Shown here one piece after another: positions 46,701 through 59,495 of a stretch of DNA of 64,000 nucleotides; position 1 is the first letter of the stretch, and every line of letters starts with the position of its first letter. The notes under the pieces were generated by a model. The model was not told the origin of the DNA. It did not search any database and saw only the letters and a list, made by a program, of their open reading frames with translations. The position numbers and the translations under genes were made by a program. This stretch comes from Lolium rigidum (Eukaryota; Streptophyta; Magnoliopsida; Poales; Poaceae), in contig NC_061512.1 of the NCBI RefSeq assembly GCF_022539505.1, positions 149,775,962-149,839,961 on the forward strand, given 5' to 3'.

Positions 46701-49318
46701 AGCATCCCCAAGCTTAGTTCCTACTCGCCCTCGAGTAGGTAAACGATAACAAAGATAATTTCTGAAGTGACATGCTATCATAATCTTGATCAATACTATT
46801 GTAAAGCATATGAGAGGAATGCAGCGATTCGAAGCAATGGTAAAGACAATGAGTAAACAAATGAATCATATATCAAAGACTTTTCATGAATAGTACTTTC
46901 AAGACAAGCATCAATAAGACTTGCATAAGAGTTAACTCATAAAGCAATAAATTCTTAGTAGAAAGCTTTGAAACAACACAAAGGAAGATATAAGTTTCAG
47001 CGGTTGCTTTCAACTTCAACATGTATATCTCATGGATAATTGTCAACACAAAGTAATATAACAAGTGCAATAGGTAAACATGTAAGAATCAATGCACACA
47101 GTTCATACAAGTGTTTGCTTCTAAGATAGAAAGAAGTAAGTAAACTGACTCAACAATAAAAGTAGAAGAATGGCCCTTCGCAGAGGGAAGCATGGATTAC
47201 TATTTTTGTGCTAGAGCTTTTCATTTTGAAAACATAGAAACAATTTTAACAACGGTAGTAATAAATCATATGTGTTATGTATAAGATATCCTATAAGTTG
47301 CAAGCCTCATGCATAGTATACCAATAGTGCTCGCACCTTGTCCTAATTAGCTTGGATTAACAGGGATTATCATTGCATAACATATGTTTCAACCAAGTGT
47401 CACAAAGGGGTACCTCTATGCCGCCTGTACAAAGGTCTAAGGAGAAAGATCGCATTTGATTTCTCATTTTTGATTATTCTCAACTTAGACATCCATACCG
47501 GGACAACATAGACAACAGATAATGGACTCCTCTTTAATGCATAAGCATTCAATAACAGATAATATTCTCATAAGAGATTGAGGATTAATTGTCCAAACTG
47601 AAACTTCCACCATGAATCATGGCTTTAGTTAGCGGCCCAATGTTCTTCTCTAACAATATGCATACTCAAACCATATGATCATGAAAATCGCCCTTACTTC
47701 AGACAAGACGAACATGCATAGCAACTCACATGATATCCAACAAAGGTGTAATAGTTGATGGCGTCCCCAGAAACATGGTTACCGCTCAACAAGCAACTTA
47801 TTAAGAAATAAGATACATAGCTACATATTCTTCACCACAATAGTTTTTAAGGCTATTTTCCCATGAGCTATATATTGCAAAGACAAAGAATATAATTTTT
47901 AAAGGTAGCACTCAAGTAATTTACTTTGGAATGGCAGAGAAATACCATGTAGTAGGTAGGTATGGTGGACACAAATGGCATGGTTTTTTGGCTCAAGGAT
48001 TTGGATGCACGAGAAGAATTCCTCTCAATACAAGGCTAGGCTAGCAAGGTTGTTTGAAGCAAACTCAAGTATAAAACGGTACAACAAAACTCACATATGA
48101 ACATATTGTAAGCATTATAAGACTTTACATCGTCTCCTTGTTGTTCAAACACCTTAACCATAAAATATCTAGACTCTAGAGACCAATCATGCAAACCAAA
48201 TTTTAACAAGCTCTATGTAGTTCTTCATTAATGGGTGCAAAGTACATGATGCAAGAGCTTAAACATGATCTATTTGAGCACAACAATTGCCAAGTATCAA
48301 ATTATTCAAGACATTATACCATTTACCACATGCGGCATTTTCTGTTTCCAACCATATAATAATGAACGAAGTAGTTTCAACCTTCGCCATGAACATTAAA
48401 AGTAAAGCTAAGAACATATGTGTTCATACGAAACAGCGGAGCGTGTCTCTCTCCCAAACAAAGAATGCTAGGATCCGATTTTATTCAAACAAAAACAAAA
48501 ATAAAAACAAACATACGCTCCAAGTAAAGCACATAAGATGTGACGGAATAAAAAATATAGTTTCACTAGAGGTGACCTGATAAGTTATCGATGAAGAAGG
48601 GATGCCTTGGGAATCCCCAAGCTTAGATGCTTGAGTCTTCTTAAAATATGCAGGGATGAACCACGGGGGCATCCCCAAGCTTAGACTTTTCACTCTTCTT
48701 GATCATATTGTATCATCCTCCTCTCTTGACCCTTGAAAACTTCCTCCACACCAAACTCAAAACAAACTCATTAGAGGGTTAGTGCATAATTAAAAATTCA
48801 TATATTCAGAGGTGACATAATCATTCTTAACACTTCTGGACATTGCACAAAGCTACTGAAAGTTAATGGAACAAAAAAATCCATCAAACATAGCAAAACA
48901 GGCAATGCGAAATAAAAGGCAGAATCTGTCAAAACAGAACAGTCCGTAAAGACGAATTTTTCTGGGGCACTTAACTTGCTCAGATGAAAATGCTCAAATT
49001 GAATGAAAGTTGCGTACATGTCTGAGGATCACGCACGTAAATTGGAAGATTTTTCTAAATTTCCTACAGAAGGGGCTGCTCAATTTCGTGACAGTAAGAA
49101 ATCTGTTTCTGCGCAGTAATCCAAATCTAGTATTGACTTTACTATCAAAGACTTTACTTGGCACAACAATGCAATAAAATAAAGATAAGGAGAGGTTGCT
49201 ACGGTAGTAACAACTTCCAAGACTCAAATATAAAACAAAAGTGCAGAAGTAAAATAATGGGTTGTCTCCCATAAGCTCTTTTATTTAACACCTTTCAGCT
49301 AGGCGCAGAAAGTGTGAA
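46701..49318 (-). other. Element A 3' non-coding region
   Basis: 2.6 kb with no credible gene. It shares blocks with the same region of element E: 47905-48180 resembles 38220-38480, and 48590-48720 resembles 38905-39030. It contains two internal copies of the terminal purine tract at 48611-48627 and 48669-48685. Confidence 0.75.
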
Positions 49319-49963
49319 TCAAGTATTATCAAGAGATGAAGCATTGACATCGGGGTTTGGAGTTTTCTCAACTATGAATTGTATCTTATCTATGTAAGTT
49401 TCAGAGGCCCCCTTTTCATTGCTCTTAGGCTTGCTATTCTCATCAAAAAAAAATTCAGGAACAAGCCAACTATAGTTATTTTCTAGAGCTTCATGCATTC
49501 CTAGGAGCTTACTAGGTATCGGTACTTTAATCTCCCCACCATCATTAACATTATTAGTGTACTTTATTCTATCCATGTCCATCTTTTCAAGTGTTCTTGC
49601 AAAGTCGGTATAAAAGCCAAGCCTCTTATGCTTAATAAAAACTTTTCTAACTTCTTTAGCTATATCACCAAATTCTCTAAGAAGGACATCTAAAACAAAA
49701 TCTCTCTTTTCTCCCCTTTCCATATCAGAGAGTGTAAGAAACATATGTTGAATTATAGGATTAAGATTAACGAATCTAGTTTCCAACATGCGTACTAAAG
49801 AAGCAGCAGCAATTTCATAAGTAGGAGCAAGTTCTACCAGGTGTCTATCTTCAAAATCTTCAGCTGTACTAACATGAGTGAAAAAATCTTCTATATTATC
49901 TCTCCCAATGATAGACCCTCGTCCTACCGGTATGTATTTTAGAGTGTATTTAGGAGGAAACAT
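49319..49963 (-). CDS. Unknown 214-aa frame of element A
   Basis: An intact frame between primer binding site and 3' region. I start it at MFPPKYTLKY because the longer open frame upstream runs into the LTR. Not gag or protease by motif. It appears largely helical and charged, with basic and acidic clusters (MERGEKRDFVLDVLLREFGD, IAKEVRKVFIKHKR) and no membrane segment. Its last residues, DVNASSLDNT, match the end of the gag-protease frame of element A1 (DVDASSLDNT), so the body of the frame differs while the tail is shared. It is recombined or replaced cargo. Function unknown. Confidence 0.55.
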   Translation of the reverse strand: MFPPKYTLKYIPVGRGSIIGRDNIEDFFTHVSTAEDFEDRHLVELAPTYEIAAASLVRMLETRFVNLNPIIQHMFLTLSDMERGEKRDFVLDVLLREFGDIAKEVRKVFIKHKRLGFYTDFARTLEKMDMDRIKYTNNVNDGGEIKVPIPSKLLGMHEALENNYSWLVPEFFFDENSKPKSNEKGASETYIDKIQFIVEKTPNPDVNASSLDNT

Positions 49964-50186
49964 GATGAAATAAGCAAAAGGTAAATAAAGTAAATGCAAG
50001 TAACTAATTTTTTTTTGTGTTTTTAATATGGAGAACAAGATAGTAAATAAAGTAAATCTAGCAACTATTTTTTTGTGTTTTTGATATAAAGAACAAACAA
50101 AGCAGTAAATAAAGTAAAGTAAAGCAAGATAAAAACAAAGTAAAGAGATTGGATGTGGGAGACTCCCCTTGCAGCGTGTCTTGATC

Positions 50187-50204
50187 TTCCCGGCAACGGC
50201 GCCA
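50187..50204 (-). promoter_or_regulatory. Primer binding site, tRNA-Asp type (element A)
   Basis: TGGCGCCGTTGCCGGGAA on the minus strand, 11 bases inside the right LTR, one mismatch to the tRNA-Asp 3' end. Confidence 0.82.
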
Positions 50205-50215
50205 GAAAAAGTGCT

Positions 50216-51814
50216 TGATGGCGTGTAAGACACACGTCCGTTGGGAACCCCAAGAGGAAGGTGTGATGCGTACAACGGCAAGTTTTCCCTCAGTAAGAAA
50301 CCAAGGTTATCGAACCAGTAGGAGTCAAGGAGCACGTGAAGGTTGTTGGTGGCGGAGTGTAGTGCGGCGCAACACCGGGGATTCCGGCGCCAACGTGGAA
50401 CCTGCACAACACAATCAAAGTACTTTTCCCCAACGTAACAGTGAGGTTGTCAATCTCACCGGCTTGCTGTAAACAAAGGATTAGATGTATAGTGTGGAAG
50501 ATGATGTTTGTTTGTGAAGAACAGTAAAGAACAAGTATTGCAGTAGATTGTATTTCAGATGTAAAGAATGGACCGGGGTCCACAGTTCACTAGTGGTGTC
50601 TCTCCGATAAGAAATAGCATGTTGGGTGAATAAATTACAGTTGGGCAATTGACAATTAAAGAAGGCATAACAATGCACATACATATATCATGATGAGTAC
50701 TATGAGATTTAATCAGGGCATTACGACAAAGTACATAGATAGCTATCCAGCATGCATCTATGCCTAAAAAGTCCACCTTCAGGTTATCATCCGAACCCCT
50801 TCCAGTATTAAGTTGCAAACAACAGACAATTCCATTAAGTATGGTGCATAATGTAATCAACACAAATATCCTTAGACAAAGCATCGATGTTTTATCCCTA
50901 GTGGCAACGACACATCCACAACCTTAGAACTTTCTGTCACTGTCCCAGATTCAATGGAGGCATGAACCCACTATCGAGCATAAATACTCCCTCTTGGAGT
51001 CACAAGTATCAACTTGGCCAGAGCCTCTACTAGAAATGGAGAGCATGCAAGAACATAAATAACACATATATGATAGATTGATAATCAACTTGACATAGTA
51101 TTCCATATTCATTGGATCCCAACAAACACAACATGTAGCATTACAAATAGATGATCTTGATCATGATAGGCAGCTCACAAGATCTAACATGATAGCATAA
51201 TGAGGAGAAGACAACCATCTAGCTACTGCTATGGACCCATAGTCCAGGGTGAACTACTCACACATCGATCCGGAGGCGATCATGGTGATGAAGAGACCTC
51301 CGGGAGATGATTCCCCTCTCCGGCGAGGTGCTTGGAGGCGATCTCCTGAATCCCCCGAGATGGGATTGGCAGCGGCGGCGTCTGCGGAAGGTTTTCCGTA
51401 TCGTGGCTCTCGCATGCGGGGTTTTCACGACGAAGGCTTTAAGTAGGCGGAAGGGCAGGGTCTGTGGAGGCACGAGGGCCCCACACCATAGGGTGGCGCG
51501 GCCCCACCCTTGGCCGCGCGGCCCTGTTGTCTGGGCGCCTCGTCGCCCCACTTCGTAACCCTTTCGGTCTTCTGGAAGCTTCGTGGAAAAATAAGACCCT
51601 GGGCGTTGATTTCGTCCAATTCCGAGAATATTTCCTTTGTAGGATTTCTGAAACCAAAAACAGCAGAAAACAACAACTGGCTCTTCGGCATCTCGTCAGT
51701 AGGTTAGTGCCGGAAAATGCGTAATAATGACATAAAGTGTGTATAAACCATGTGAGTATCATCATAAAATTAGCATGGAACATAAGAAATTATAGATACG
51801 TTTGGGACGTATCA
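50216..51814 (-). repeat. 5' LTR of element A (1599 bp)
   Basis: Partner of 45098-46700 with the same ends and only scattered differences, indicating a fairly recent insertion. Confidence 0.93.
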
Positions 51815-52727
51815 AGCCCCCACACCACCCCGCGGGAACCCGGAATCGCCGGCGACCATCGCTCACTGCCCGCCGGCCACCGTGAGCCTTGCCACATCGG
51901 CATATTTGACTCGATTAAAGCTGCATGGCAGCTGACATGGTCTAGCCCCACCAGTCTGTGACTGTGTGGGTAGAGTCACCGGGTAGCTTTAGTAATTTTC
52001 TTTTAAATTTAAATCCCATAAAATGTTGAAACTTTGAATATAAATATAAAATTCATCTTAGCTCAGAAAAATAAAAATGAGATATAAAAATTCTTATAAA
52101 AGTAAACTCTATCCAATAAAAATATAATACGAAATTTTTATTTTAAATAAAATTTTAATTGTTTAATACTTATTAATTAAGTCTTTTCTTTTAATTCTAA
52201 ATTCAAATAAAATTCAATAATTAAGAAAAGTTTCTAAATTAAATAAAAACCAGTAAGTATATAAAGAAAACATTAAAACTAATTTTCTTTATCTATTATC
52301 TTGTTAAATCCTTATTAGAGGGATTTAAACCCTAAATGGTATTTATCCTAATTATTAATCTTCTAAAAATAATAAAATTGCTAAGACCATTATTATTTGA
52401 TTTCAAGATTAATAATAAATGCAACTTTATAACCATGTAATAACTTAAGAACTACATTACTAATAGGAAGTCCTAATTCCTTGTTGAATGAAATTACAAC
52501 CTTATCATTTCATGTGAAACTCTAAAACCCTAATTCCATTAGGAACCCTAGCTCCATTATTTCCTGTGAGCCCTAACTTGCCACTAAACCTAAACCCTAG
52601 GTTATAGTATGTGATCTTCTTACCTTCTTTACATTCATAGATCCATAATTAGCAACTATGCCAAATAATTTGCATTACATAATCATATTCCACTAAACCC
52701 TACAAGTACCAAGGAATTATGAACCAT
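51815..52727. mobile_element. Element F, segment 3
   Basis: Begins with the second AGCCC copy, then a GC-rich stretch (to about 51980) followed by very AT-rich non-coding sequence resembling the character of 42227-43500. Ends at the left edge of element D. No gene. Confidence 0.5.
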
Positions 52728-54124
52728 TGACACGTCCAAAACTTATCTACTTTCCCGAACACTTTTGCTATTGTTTTGCCTCTAATTTGTGTATTTTGGA
52801 TACAACTAACACGGACTAACGTTGTTTTCAGCAGAATTGCCCTGGTGTCTTATTTTTGTGCAGAAAATCAACTTTCAGGAAAATTCCCGGAAATAATTGC
52901 AATGGGCCTATTTTTACAGAAGACCCACGGAGCTAGAAGACGTGACGGAGGGGGGCCACGAGGCGCGCACACCACGTGGCGGCGCGGTGGGCCCATGGCC
53001 GCGCCGCCACATGGAGACGCCACCTCGGCCAGCCCCCGATGCTCCCCTCTGGACTACTTAAAGCCCTTGACCTAAAAACGCATGGGGGTTCGACCAATTT
53101 TCCAGAAGACATCCAGAACTCCGCCGCCATCGAAAACCCTATTTCGGGATCAGAAACTCTGTTCTGGCACCCTGCCGGGACGGGGAATTGGAGGAGATCA
53201 TCGCCATCATCGCCACCGACGCCTCTCCATCGACCATCCATGTTTCCCCCATCCATGTGTGAGTAAATCCCCGCTGTAGGCTGAAGGGGATGGTAGGGAT
53301 TGGATGAGATTGTTCATGTAATAGCCATAAGATTGTTAGGGCATGGTGCCTAGTATCCGTTGTTGGTACTTTTATGATATTGTTGCGACTTTTTATGCTT
53401 AATGCTTGTCACTTAGGGCCCGAGTGCCATGATTTCAGATCTAAACATGTTATTGATTCATGATGATATTCATTGTTTTATGATCTTGCCTGCAAGTTTT
53501 ATACACATATTGCTGTCCGGAACCCGAGGCCCCAAAGTGACAGAAATTGGGACAACCGGAGGGGAATGCTGTGATATGAGGATCACATGTGTTCACGGAG
53601 TGTTAATGCTTTGCTCCGGTACTCTATTAAAAGGAGTACCTTAATTACCAGTAGTTTCCCTAGAGGCCCGGCTGCCACCGGCTGGTAGGACAAAAGATGT
53701 TGTGCAAGTTTCTCATTGTGAGCACGTACGACCATATACGGAACACATGCTTATGGTTATTTAGTACTTGGATACTGTTTTATTATTATCTACAAATGCC
53801 TAGTCTTGATTATTACATGAGTTATCTTATCCATGCAGCGCCCGTTCATCCATCCCTATGCCTACAGTATTTTAATCCTGCTCTTTACTATAATCACTAC
53901 TGCTGTCTTTATTACATTGCTGCTTATATTTCACTACTGCTACTGCTATAAAACTGTTGCTACTGATAAACTATTGCGAGCAAGCCTGTTTCCAGGTGCA
54001 TCTGAATTGACAACTCCGCTGTTAAGGCTTACAAATATTCTTTGGCTCCCCTTGTGTCGAATCAATAAATTGGGTTTTACTTCCCTCGAAGACTGTTGCG
54101 ATCCCCTATACTTGTGGGTCATCA
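52728..54124 (+). repeat. 5' LTR of element D (1397 bp)
   Basis: Complete. Its first 617 bases match 59514-60129. Its end 'cccctatacttgtgggtcatca' is the inverse of the LTR start at 348. Confidence 0.9.
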
Positions 54125-54135
54125 AGACTATTTTC

Positions 54136-54153
54136 TGGCGCCGTTGCCGGGGA
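54136..54153 (+). promoter_or_regulatory. Primer binding site, tRNA-Asp type (element D)
   Basis: TGGCGCCGTTGCCGGGGA, a full match to the 3' end of plant tRNA-Asp, 11 bases after the LTR. Confidence 0.88.
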
Positions 54154-54211
54154 GCATAGCTTTATTTGCAAGTTCACCTGAATTGATATTGTTCGCCGCA
54201 AATCCTCCATC

Positions 54212-55747
54212 ATGGGTAAACCTCGCGATGCTAAAGTCGCCATATTACCATCCACTACAAGAAAAGGTACAACTCTGAGTACCTCTGCTGCTCTTGATTC
54301 ACCATCTGTGATAAGTCAACTTGTTTCACCACCACAAGCTTCACGTGTTGGTACTTCTGCTGAATCTGAAAATTCCTCTTATAATTTTGATGATGCTTCT
54401 ACTGTGCTTGATGATAATGGTTCATTAGGTCCTTTTCTAGATGCTACAATTGCTAGGTCTAGACAAATTGAAAATACTGAAATTTCTAATGAAAATACCG
54501 TTACACCTGTTAATTCACCTGAGTCTGTTGAACACTCTAGTGATGATCCTGATGAAGATTAGGCGGAACTTGATGATGATTTTATTGATAAATGTAATGC
54601 TACTACTGGTGCAAGTAACATTAAAAAGCTTCTTGCACAACATGTTGTTAGATATAAACTGTCTCCTGATCCTAAATTTGCCACATCTCCTATAAACATT
54701 AAGGATAAGGATTGTGATTTTTCTCTCTATTTATCTCATATATCTATTATTGAGAAAACACCTTTTTGTGGTACTGAAAAAGAAAGTGATGTAGAGCACA
54801 TGAATGAGCTTTCTACTTTGAGTAGCTTGTTTTCTGATGATATCAAGAAGCGTACTTATTTTGTTGCTAAATTTTTTCCTTTCTCATTAAAGGATGATGC
54901 TAAAACTTGGTATAATAGTTTGCCTCCTGATTCTATTGATAGTCCAATTGGTTTGCTTGATATTTTCTTTCGAAAATATTTTCCTGCTAGTGCTCAACAT
55001 ATTGCTTTGCAAAAAATTTATAGTTTTGACCAGGAAGATGGAGAGAAATTGCCTGAAGCTTAGGCAAGGTTTTGCTCTCTTCTTAGAGCTCGGCCTGGAC
55101 ATGATTTGGAAAAGCATGACTTACTTGATATATTTTATAGTGGACTAACCATTGAGTCTAGGGCATACCTGGATAGTTGTGCTGGTTGTGTTTTCAGGAA
55201 AAGAACTCCAGACGAAGCTGAAGAATTAATGGCTAGAATAAGCCAAAATCATGATGATTGGACTACACCTGAACCAACCCCAACACCAATATTGAAGAAG
55301 AGGGGTATGATTGAATTAAATGATGAAGATATGAGGGAAGCCAAGAAATCTCTTAAAGAGAAAGGTATTAAATCTGAAGATGTGAAGAATTTACCTCCCA
55401 TAGAAGATTTATGTAAGATAACTCCCCCTTCATCCATAATTGAGGTACATTCTCTTCAACGCTTTGATAAAGGAGACATTCCTTACTCAAAACCTCCTGA
55501 TCAATGTTTAGATGAATTTGATAATTATGTTGTTAAGCAAGATAACTTTAATATGAGAGTAGAGAATCATTTAATGGAAAATTCTCAAGCTATTAGTAAA
55601 TTGCATGATATTGTGGAGATAACCTCCAATGATGTTAAGATGCTTGTTAAACATTTTCATATGGTTGAAACTCAAATTGATCAACTCACTAAAGTGCAAA
55701 ATGACTTGTTAAAAAATACTTCTAAGAAAAACATGCTTATGAAGTAA
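54212..55747 (+). pseudogene. Retrotransposon gag (element D)
   Basis: One frame from MGKPRDAKVA to about 55747, interrupted by in-frame TAG codons at 54560-54562 and 55061-55063. The gag core is visible on both sides of the second stop (KFFPFSLKDDAKTWYNSLPPDSI, FFRKYFPASA, then HDLLDIFYSGL and FRKRTPDEAEELMARI). The second TAG stands where the family has a Trp, as expected from G-to-A change at a TGG codon. A coiled-coil-like C terminus follows (VENHLMENSQAISKLHDIVEI). Non-functional as read. Confidence 0.85.
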
Positions 55748-56174
55748 CAACTAGAGGTGGTGTTTCTACTCAGGATCCTCTATATCCTGAGGGGCATCCC
55801 AAAAGAGTTGAACAAGATTCTCAACGAACTAAAGAAACTAGTGCTCCTTCTAAGAAAAAGAAGAAGAAACATAAAACTTTTGTAGAATCTTCTCGAACCT
55901 CGTTAATGATCCTAATAGTATTTCTATTTCTGATGCTGAAACCGAAAGTGGTAATGAACATGATAAAGATAATGATAAGAATGATGTTTCTGATAAAGAA
56001 GAGGTTGAAGATGAACCTGAAAAGCATGCTAAAAATAAAAAGTACACTAAAGAAGATTTCATTGCTAAGAAACATGGTAATGAAAGAGAACCTTGGGTTC
56101 AAAAGAAAATGCCTTTTTCCTGTTAAGAAACTAAATCAAAGGAGGAAGAACACTATAATAAATTTTGTGATTGG

Positions 56175-57035
56175 ATGAAACCTTTGTTCTTGCAAATCCC
56201 TTTGACTGATGCTATTAAATTGCCTGCTTATTCAAAGTATATGAAAGATATTGTCTCTAACAAAAGGAAAATTCCTAATGAGGAGATTTCCACTATGATT
56301 GCTAATTACTCTTTCAATGGCAAGGTTCCAAAGAAGCTGGGAGACCCAGGTATACCGACTATCCCTTGTTCCATCAAGAATAATTATGTTAGAACTGCTC
56401 TATGTGATTTGGGAGCAGGAGTTAGTGTTATGCCTTTTTCTCTTTACAAGAGACTTTATTTAGATAAGTTCATACCAACTGATATATCTTTGCAAATGGC
56501 TGATAAATCTACTGCTGTTCCTGTTGGTATATGTGAGGATGTTCCTGTTTAAGTTACTAATAATTTCTTAATATTAACTGATTTTGTTGTGTTGGAAATG
56601 CCTGAAGATGATAATATGTCTATTATTCTTGGAAGATCTTTTCTTAACACTACAACGGCTGTTATTGATTGCAATAAAGGAAAAGTTACTTTCAATGTTG
56701 ATGACAAGGAGCATACTGTTTATTTTCCCAAGAAGATTGATAAAGTATATGGAGTTAATACAATTTCTAATTTGAGAACTATCAAAGTGGGAGTTATTGA
56801 TTGTCCTATATATGAGCCTAAAGAAGGATATCAAAATATTATGATTGGATCAATATCAATACAATATAAGAAAATGGAGTGGAATAGACACCAACTCAAC
56901 CAACATGAATTGGAGGTGCATGAAGTTATGAGAGTCCACCGTGAAGAGGGGGTATTCCCCTCCTACTACCCGGCCATGCACCGATTTCATGAAGAGTGCA
57001 GGAATTTTTTAGGATGTTCAAAATCTAATTTCTAA
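56175..57035 (+). pseudogene. Retropepsin-like protease (element D)
   Basis: A frame shifted by +1 relative to gag, with the active-site segment CDLGAGVSVMP and, after an in-frame TAA at 56550-56552, DFVVLEMPEDDNMSIILGRSF. Layout matches the protease of element A1. The stop separates the two lobes. Between gag and protease (55748-56174) a Lys/Glu/Asp-rich linker is readable in shifting frames. Confidence 0.8.
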
Positions 57036-57090
57036 TGCAGGGTTAGAAGATTTTGTTGTTGGTGAACCTTACCAATATGCAAAACTAACC

Positions 57091-57486
57091 ATGTCAGTGG
57101 TGCGGGATTTTGAATACCATTGGTCCCAACCTAACCCCATGGTTCAATATAAAATCCACAATAAAACTATCAACTTGCCCTTTGATGATTTTTGTGCAGC
57201 TATTAAAGTGCCACAGTGGGGATCATGTGAGAAGATTAGGGGGCTGCCACCGCAACTCTTGAATCTATACGAGATGATCTGTCAAGGGAGAAGCTTCTCG
57301 GATGAGAGTGGGGACGGCATGGAGGAGGCCAAGGACCCCCTCGACTTGTCATCCGACGCAGCAAGTTCTTCACATCAGTATTTTGGGCATGTGGAACCTT
57401 CATCCTCTTCTTCTGCACAGGGATCTTATTACGACCACGCCATGTATGATCCACCGGCGTGGAACCCTGACCCTCGCTGGGGTTGA
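57091..57486 (+). pseudogene. Extra frame of element D, downstream of the protease
   Basis: 131 codons in another frame: MSVVRDFEYHWSQPNPMVQY, INLPFDDFCAAIKVPQWGSC, then a Ser/Pro-rich tail ending DPRWG. The preceding sequence in nearby frames appears to belong to the same domain. It occupies the place where an autonomous element has reverse transcriptase. It faintly recalls the ORF1-type or plant-mobile-like proteins of Athila-like elements, but this is a guess. Only its tail is open here. Confidence 0.4.
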
Positions 57487-58756
57487 TCTCCACTTAGGCC
57501 AAAAGCCTAAGCTTGGGGGGAGGTACATCGACATCTCACTCATTTACATATCCTATCTTGTCGGTACTTTGTATATCCATGTTTCGATTTTCTTTCTTTC
57601 TTTTTGTTGCTTGTTGTTTATTTCTGTTTTCCAAAACACGAAAAGACCAAAAATATTTCTGTTGTTTCTCTCTATTTATTTATTTAGTATTTAGTATTAG
57701 TTTGCTTAGTTTTTAATTCGGGTTGCTATTCAAATATCCAAAAAGATTTTACTTTGTTTGCCTGTTTTCTTTTGTTCTTGTTTCCAATTCGAAAACACCA
57801 AAAATATTTGTTGTTCTTCTTTGGTTTTGTAAAGTTTATTAAGGAGTTCAGCGGTCTCCGGTGGTTGGAGCTTGGTTTTCATTTCATATTATTCAAGCCA
57901 CACAAGTGAAAGGCAATAATGACGATCTACAACAACTCGACTGTGGTGAGAGGCTGGTATGAACTCTATTTGTTTTCATTTTTGTACATATACTCATCCA
58001 TGTGAGCATGCTTAGTTGGTTCATGTGAGGTATATGTCATTTAATGAAAGTCTAGTAGTTCATGATCTCTCATGTTTAGCTCCAATTTATTAATAATGAG
58101 TAGCATGTCATAAATATTTGTTTGCATTGTTTTATTCATAGATAGGTATGACATTGTGGTATCCTCCTCTGAATAATTCATTTGAATTGACTTGGCACAT
58201 GATCACGCATGCATATGACTCGAAAAACAAAAAGTCAATTAAGCCTCGATGATTTACTTTGCTTCGCAGTTCTTGTATCACTTTTATGCCTCCGTTAATT
58301 TTATTTTGTCGCAAGCATGATTATGACGGTTATTGCTCTCTTGATTGTCGCTTCCTAGTCTATTGCTAGCCCTCACTTGTACCGAGCGGGAATGCTGCTC
58401 GTGCTTCCAAATCCCTGAAAACCAAGTTATTCCAAAGTGTCCACCATAAATACCTATGCATGGCATTTCAAACCATTCCAAGTAAATTTTCATGTGCTAC
58501 CTTTGAAACCTTCAAAGTACTTCTCAATTTGTGTCAATGTTTTATAGCTCATGAGGAATTATGTGGTGTTTTATCTTTCAATCTTGTCAGTCAGACTTTC
58601 ACCAATGGACTAGTGGCATATACATCCGCTTATCCAATAATTTTGCAAAAAGAGCTGGCAACGGGGTGCCCAGCCCCAATTAGTTACAACTTTCATTAAT
58701 AATTCTCTTCACATGTTTTTCCCTGATTTATCAATAAGTAACTTAATTTGCAAATA

Positions 58757-58844
58757 GACACTCCTCCATGGTATGTGAATGTTGGAAGGCACCCGAGGAT
58801 TCGGTTAGCCATGGCTTGTGTAAGAAAAGGTTGGGAGGAGTGTC
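58757..58844. repeat. Hairpin in element D 3' non-coding region
   Basis: Arms GACACTCCTCC (58757-58767) and GGAGGAGTGTC (58834-58844), 11 of 11 paired, around 66 bases. The same arms and partly the same loop occur in element E (37947-38035). Confidence 0.85.
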
Positions 58845-59495
58845 ATCCATAATGAAACTAAAATACATGTGTAAACAAAAGAGAAGAGGGATGATCTACC
58901 TTGCTGGTAGAGATAACATCCTTCATGGGAGCCGCTCTTGAAAGTCTGGTTGACAAGGTAGTTAGAGTGCCCACTACCATTCGTTGACAACAACAAACAC
59001 CTCTCAAAACAATTTTACTTCTGTTTTAAAAATGAAAAGCTCTAGCACATGTTAATCCTTGCTTCCCTCTGCGAAGGGTCAATCTTTTACTTTTATGTTG
59101 AGTCACCATCCTTTCTTTGAGCACCTTCTTGAGAGCATGTAATATGTTTGTCCCAGAATATGGTTAACTGTGGTATAATTTTGATGCTTTTATCTTTGAT
59201 AATCTTTACTTCTAGTCTTCCCATGAACTTCAGAGGTGCCTGGCCATTTATGTTTTGCTGTACAAATACGGGCAAGCAAGATACCACTTTATCATATCTT
59301 TTTATGAGCATTGCAGTCCTGCTGATAGATATGTTTCATGATGCATAGATGACTTTATTTGCATTTATCTTATTATGAATTGCCTAAGTACTCGTCCATA
59401 TAATGAGAATATTTACATCATATGAGCAAATGTGTTCGTGAAAGTTCTTTTATCGCACTCAGTTGTTAACTGAATTGCTTGAGGACAAGCAATAA

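Larger units (their letters stand above)
45098..51814 (-). mobile_element. Complete non-autonomous LTR retrotransposon A
   Basis: 6717 bp, minus orientation. LTRs are 45098-46700 and 50216-51814, starting TGATGGCG and ending GACGTATCA. A perfect 5-bp target duplication AGCCC flanks it (45093-45097, 51815-51819). The primer binding site is next to the right LTR, and a purine tract 'ctaagcttggggatgc' (46702-46717) is next to the left LTR. Same LTR family as element A1 (3521-5120), but instead of gag and protease the interior encodes one unrelated 214-aa frame. Confidence 0.95.
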
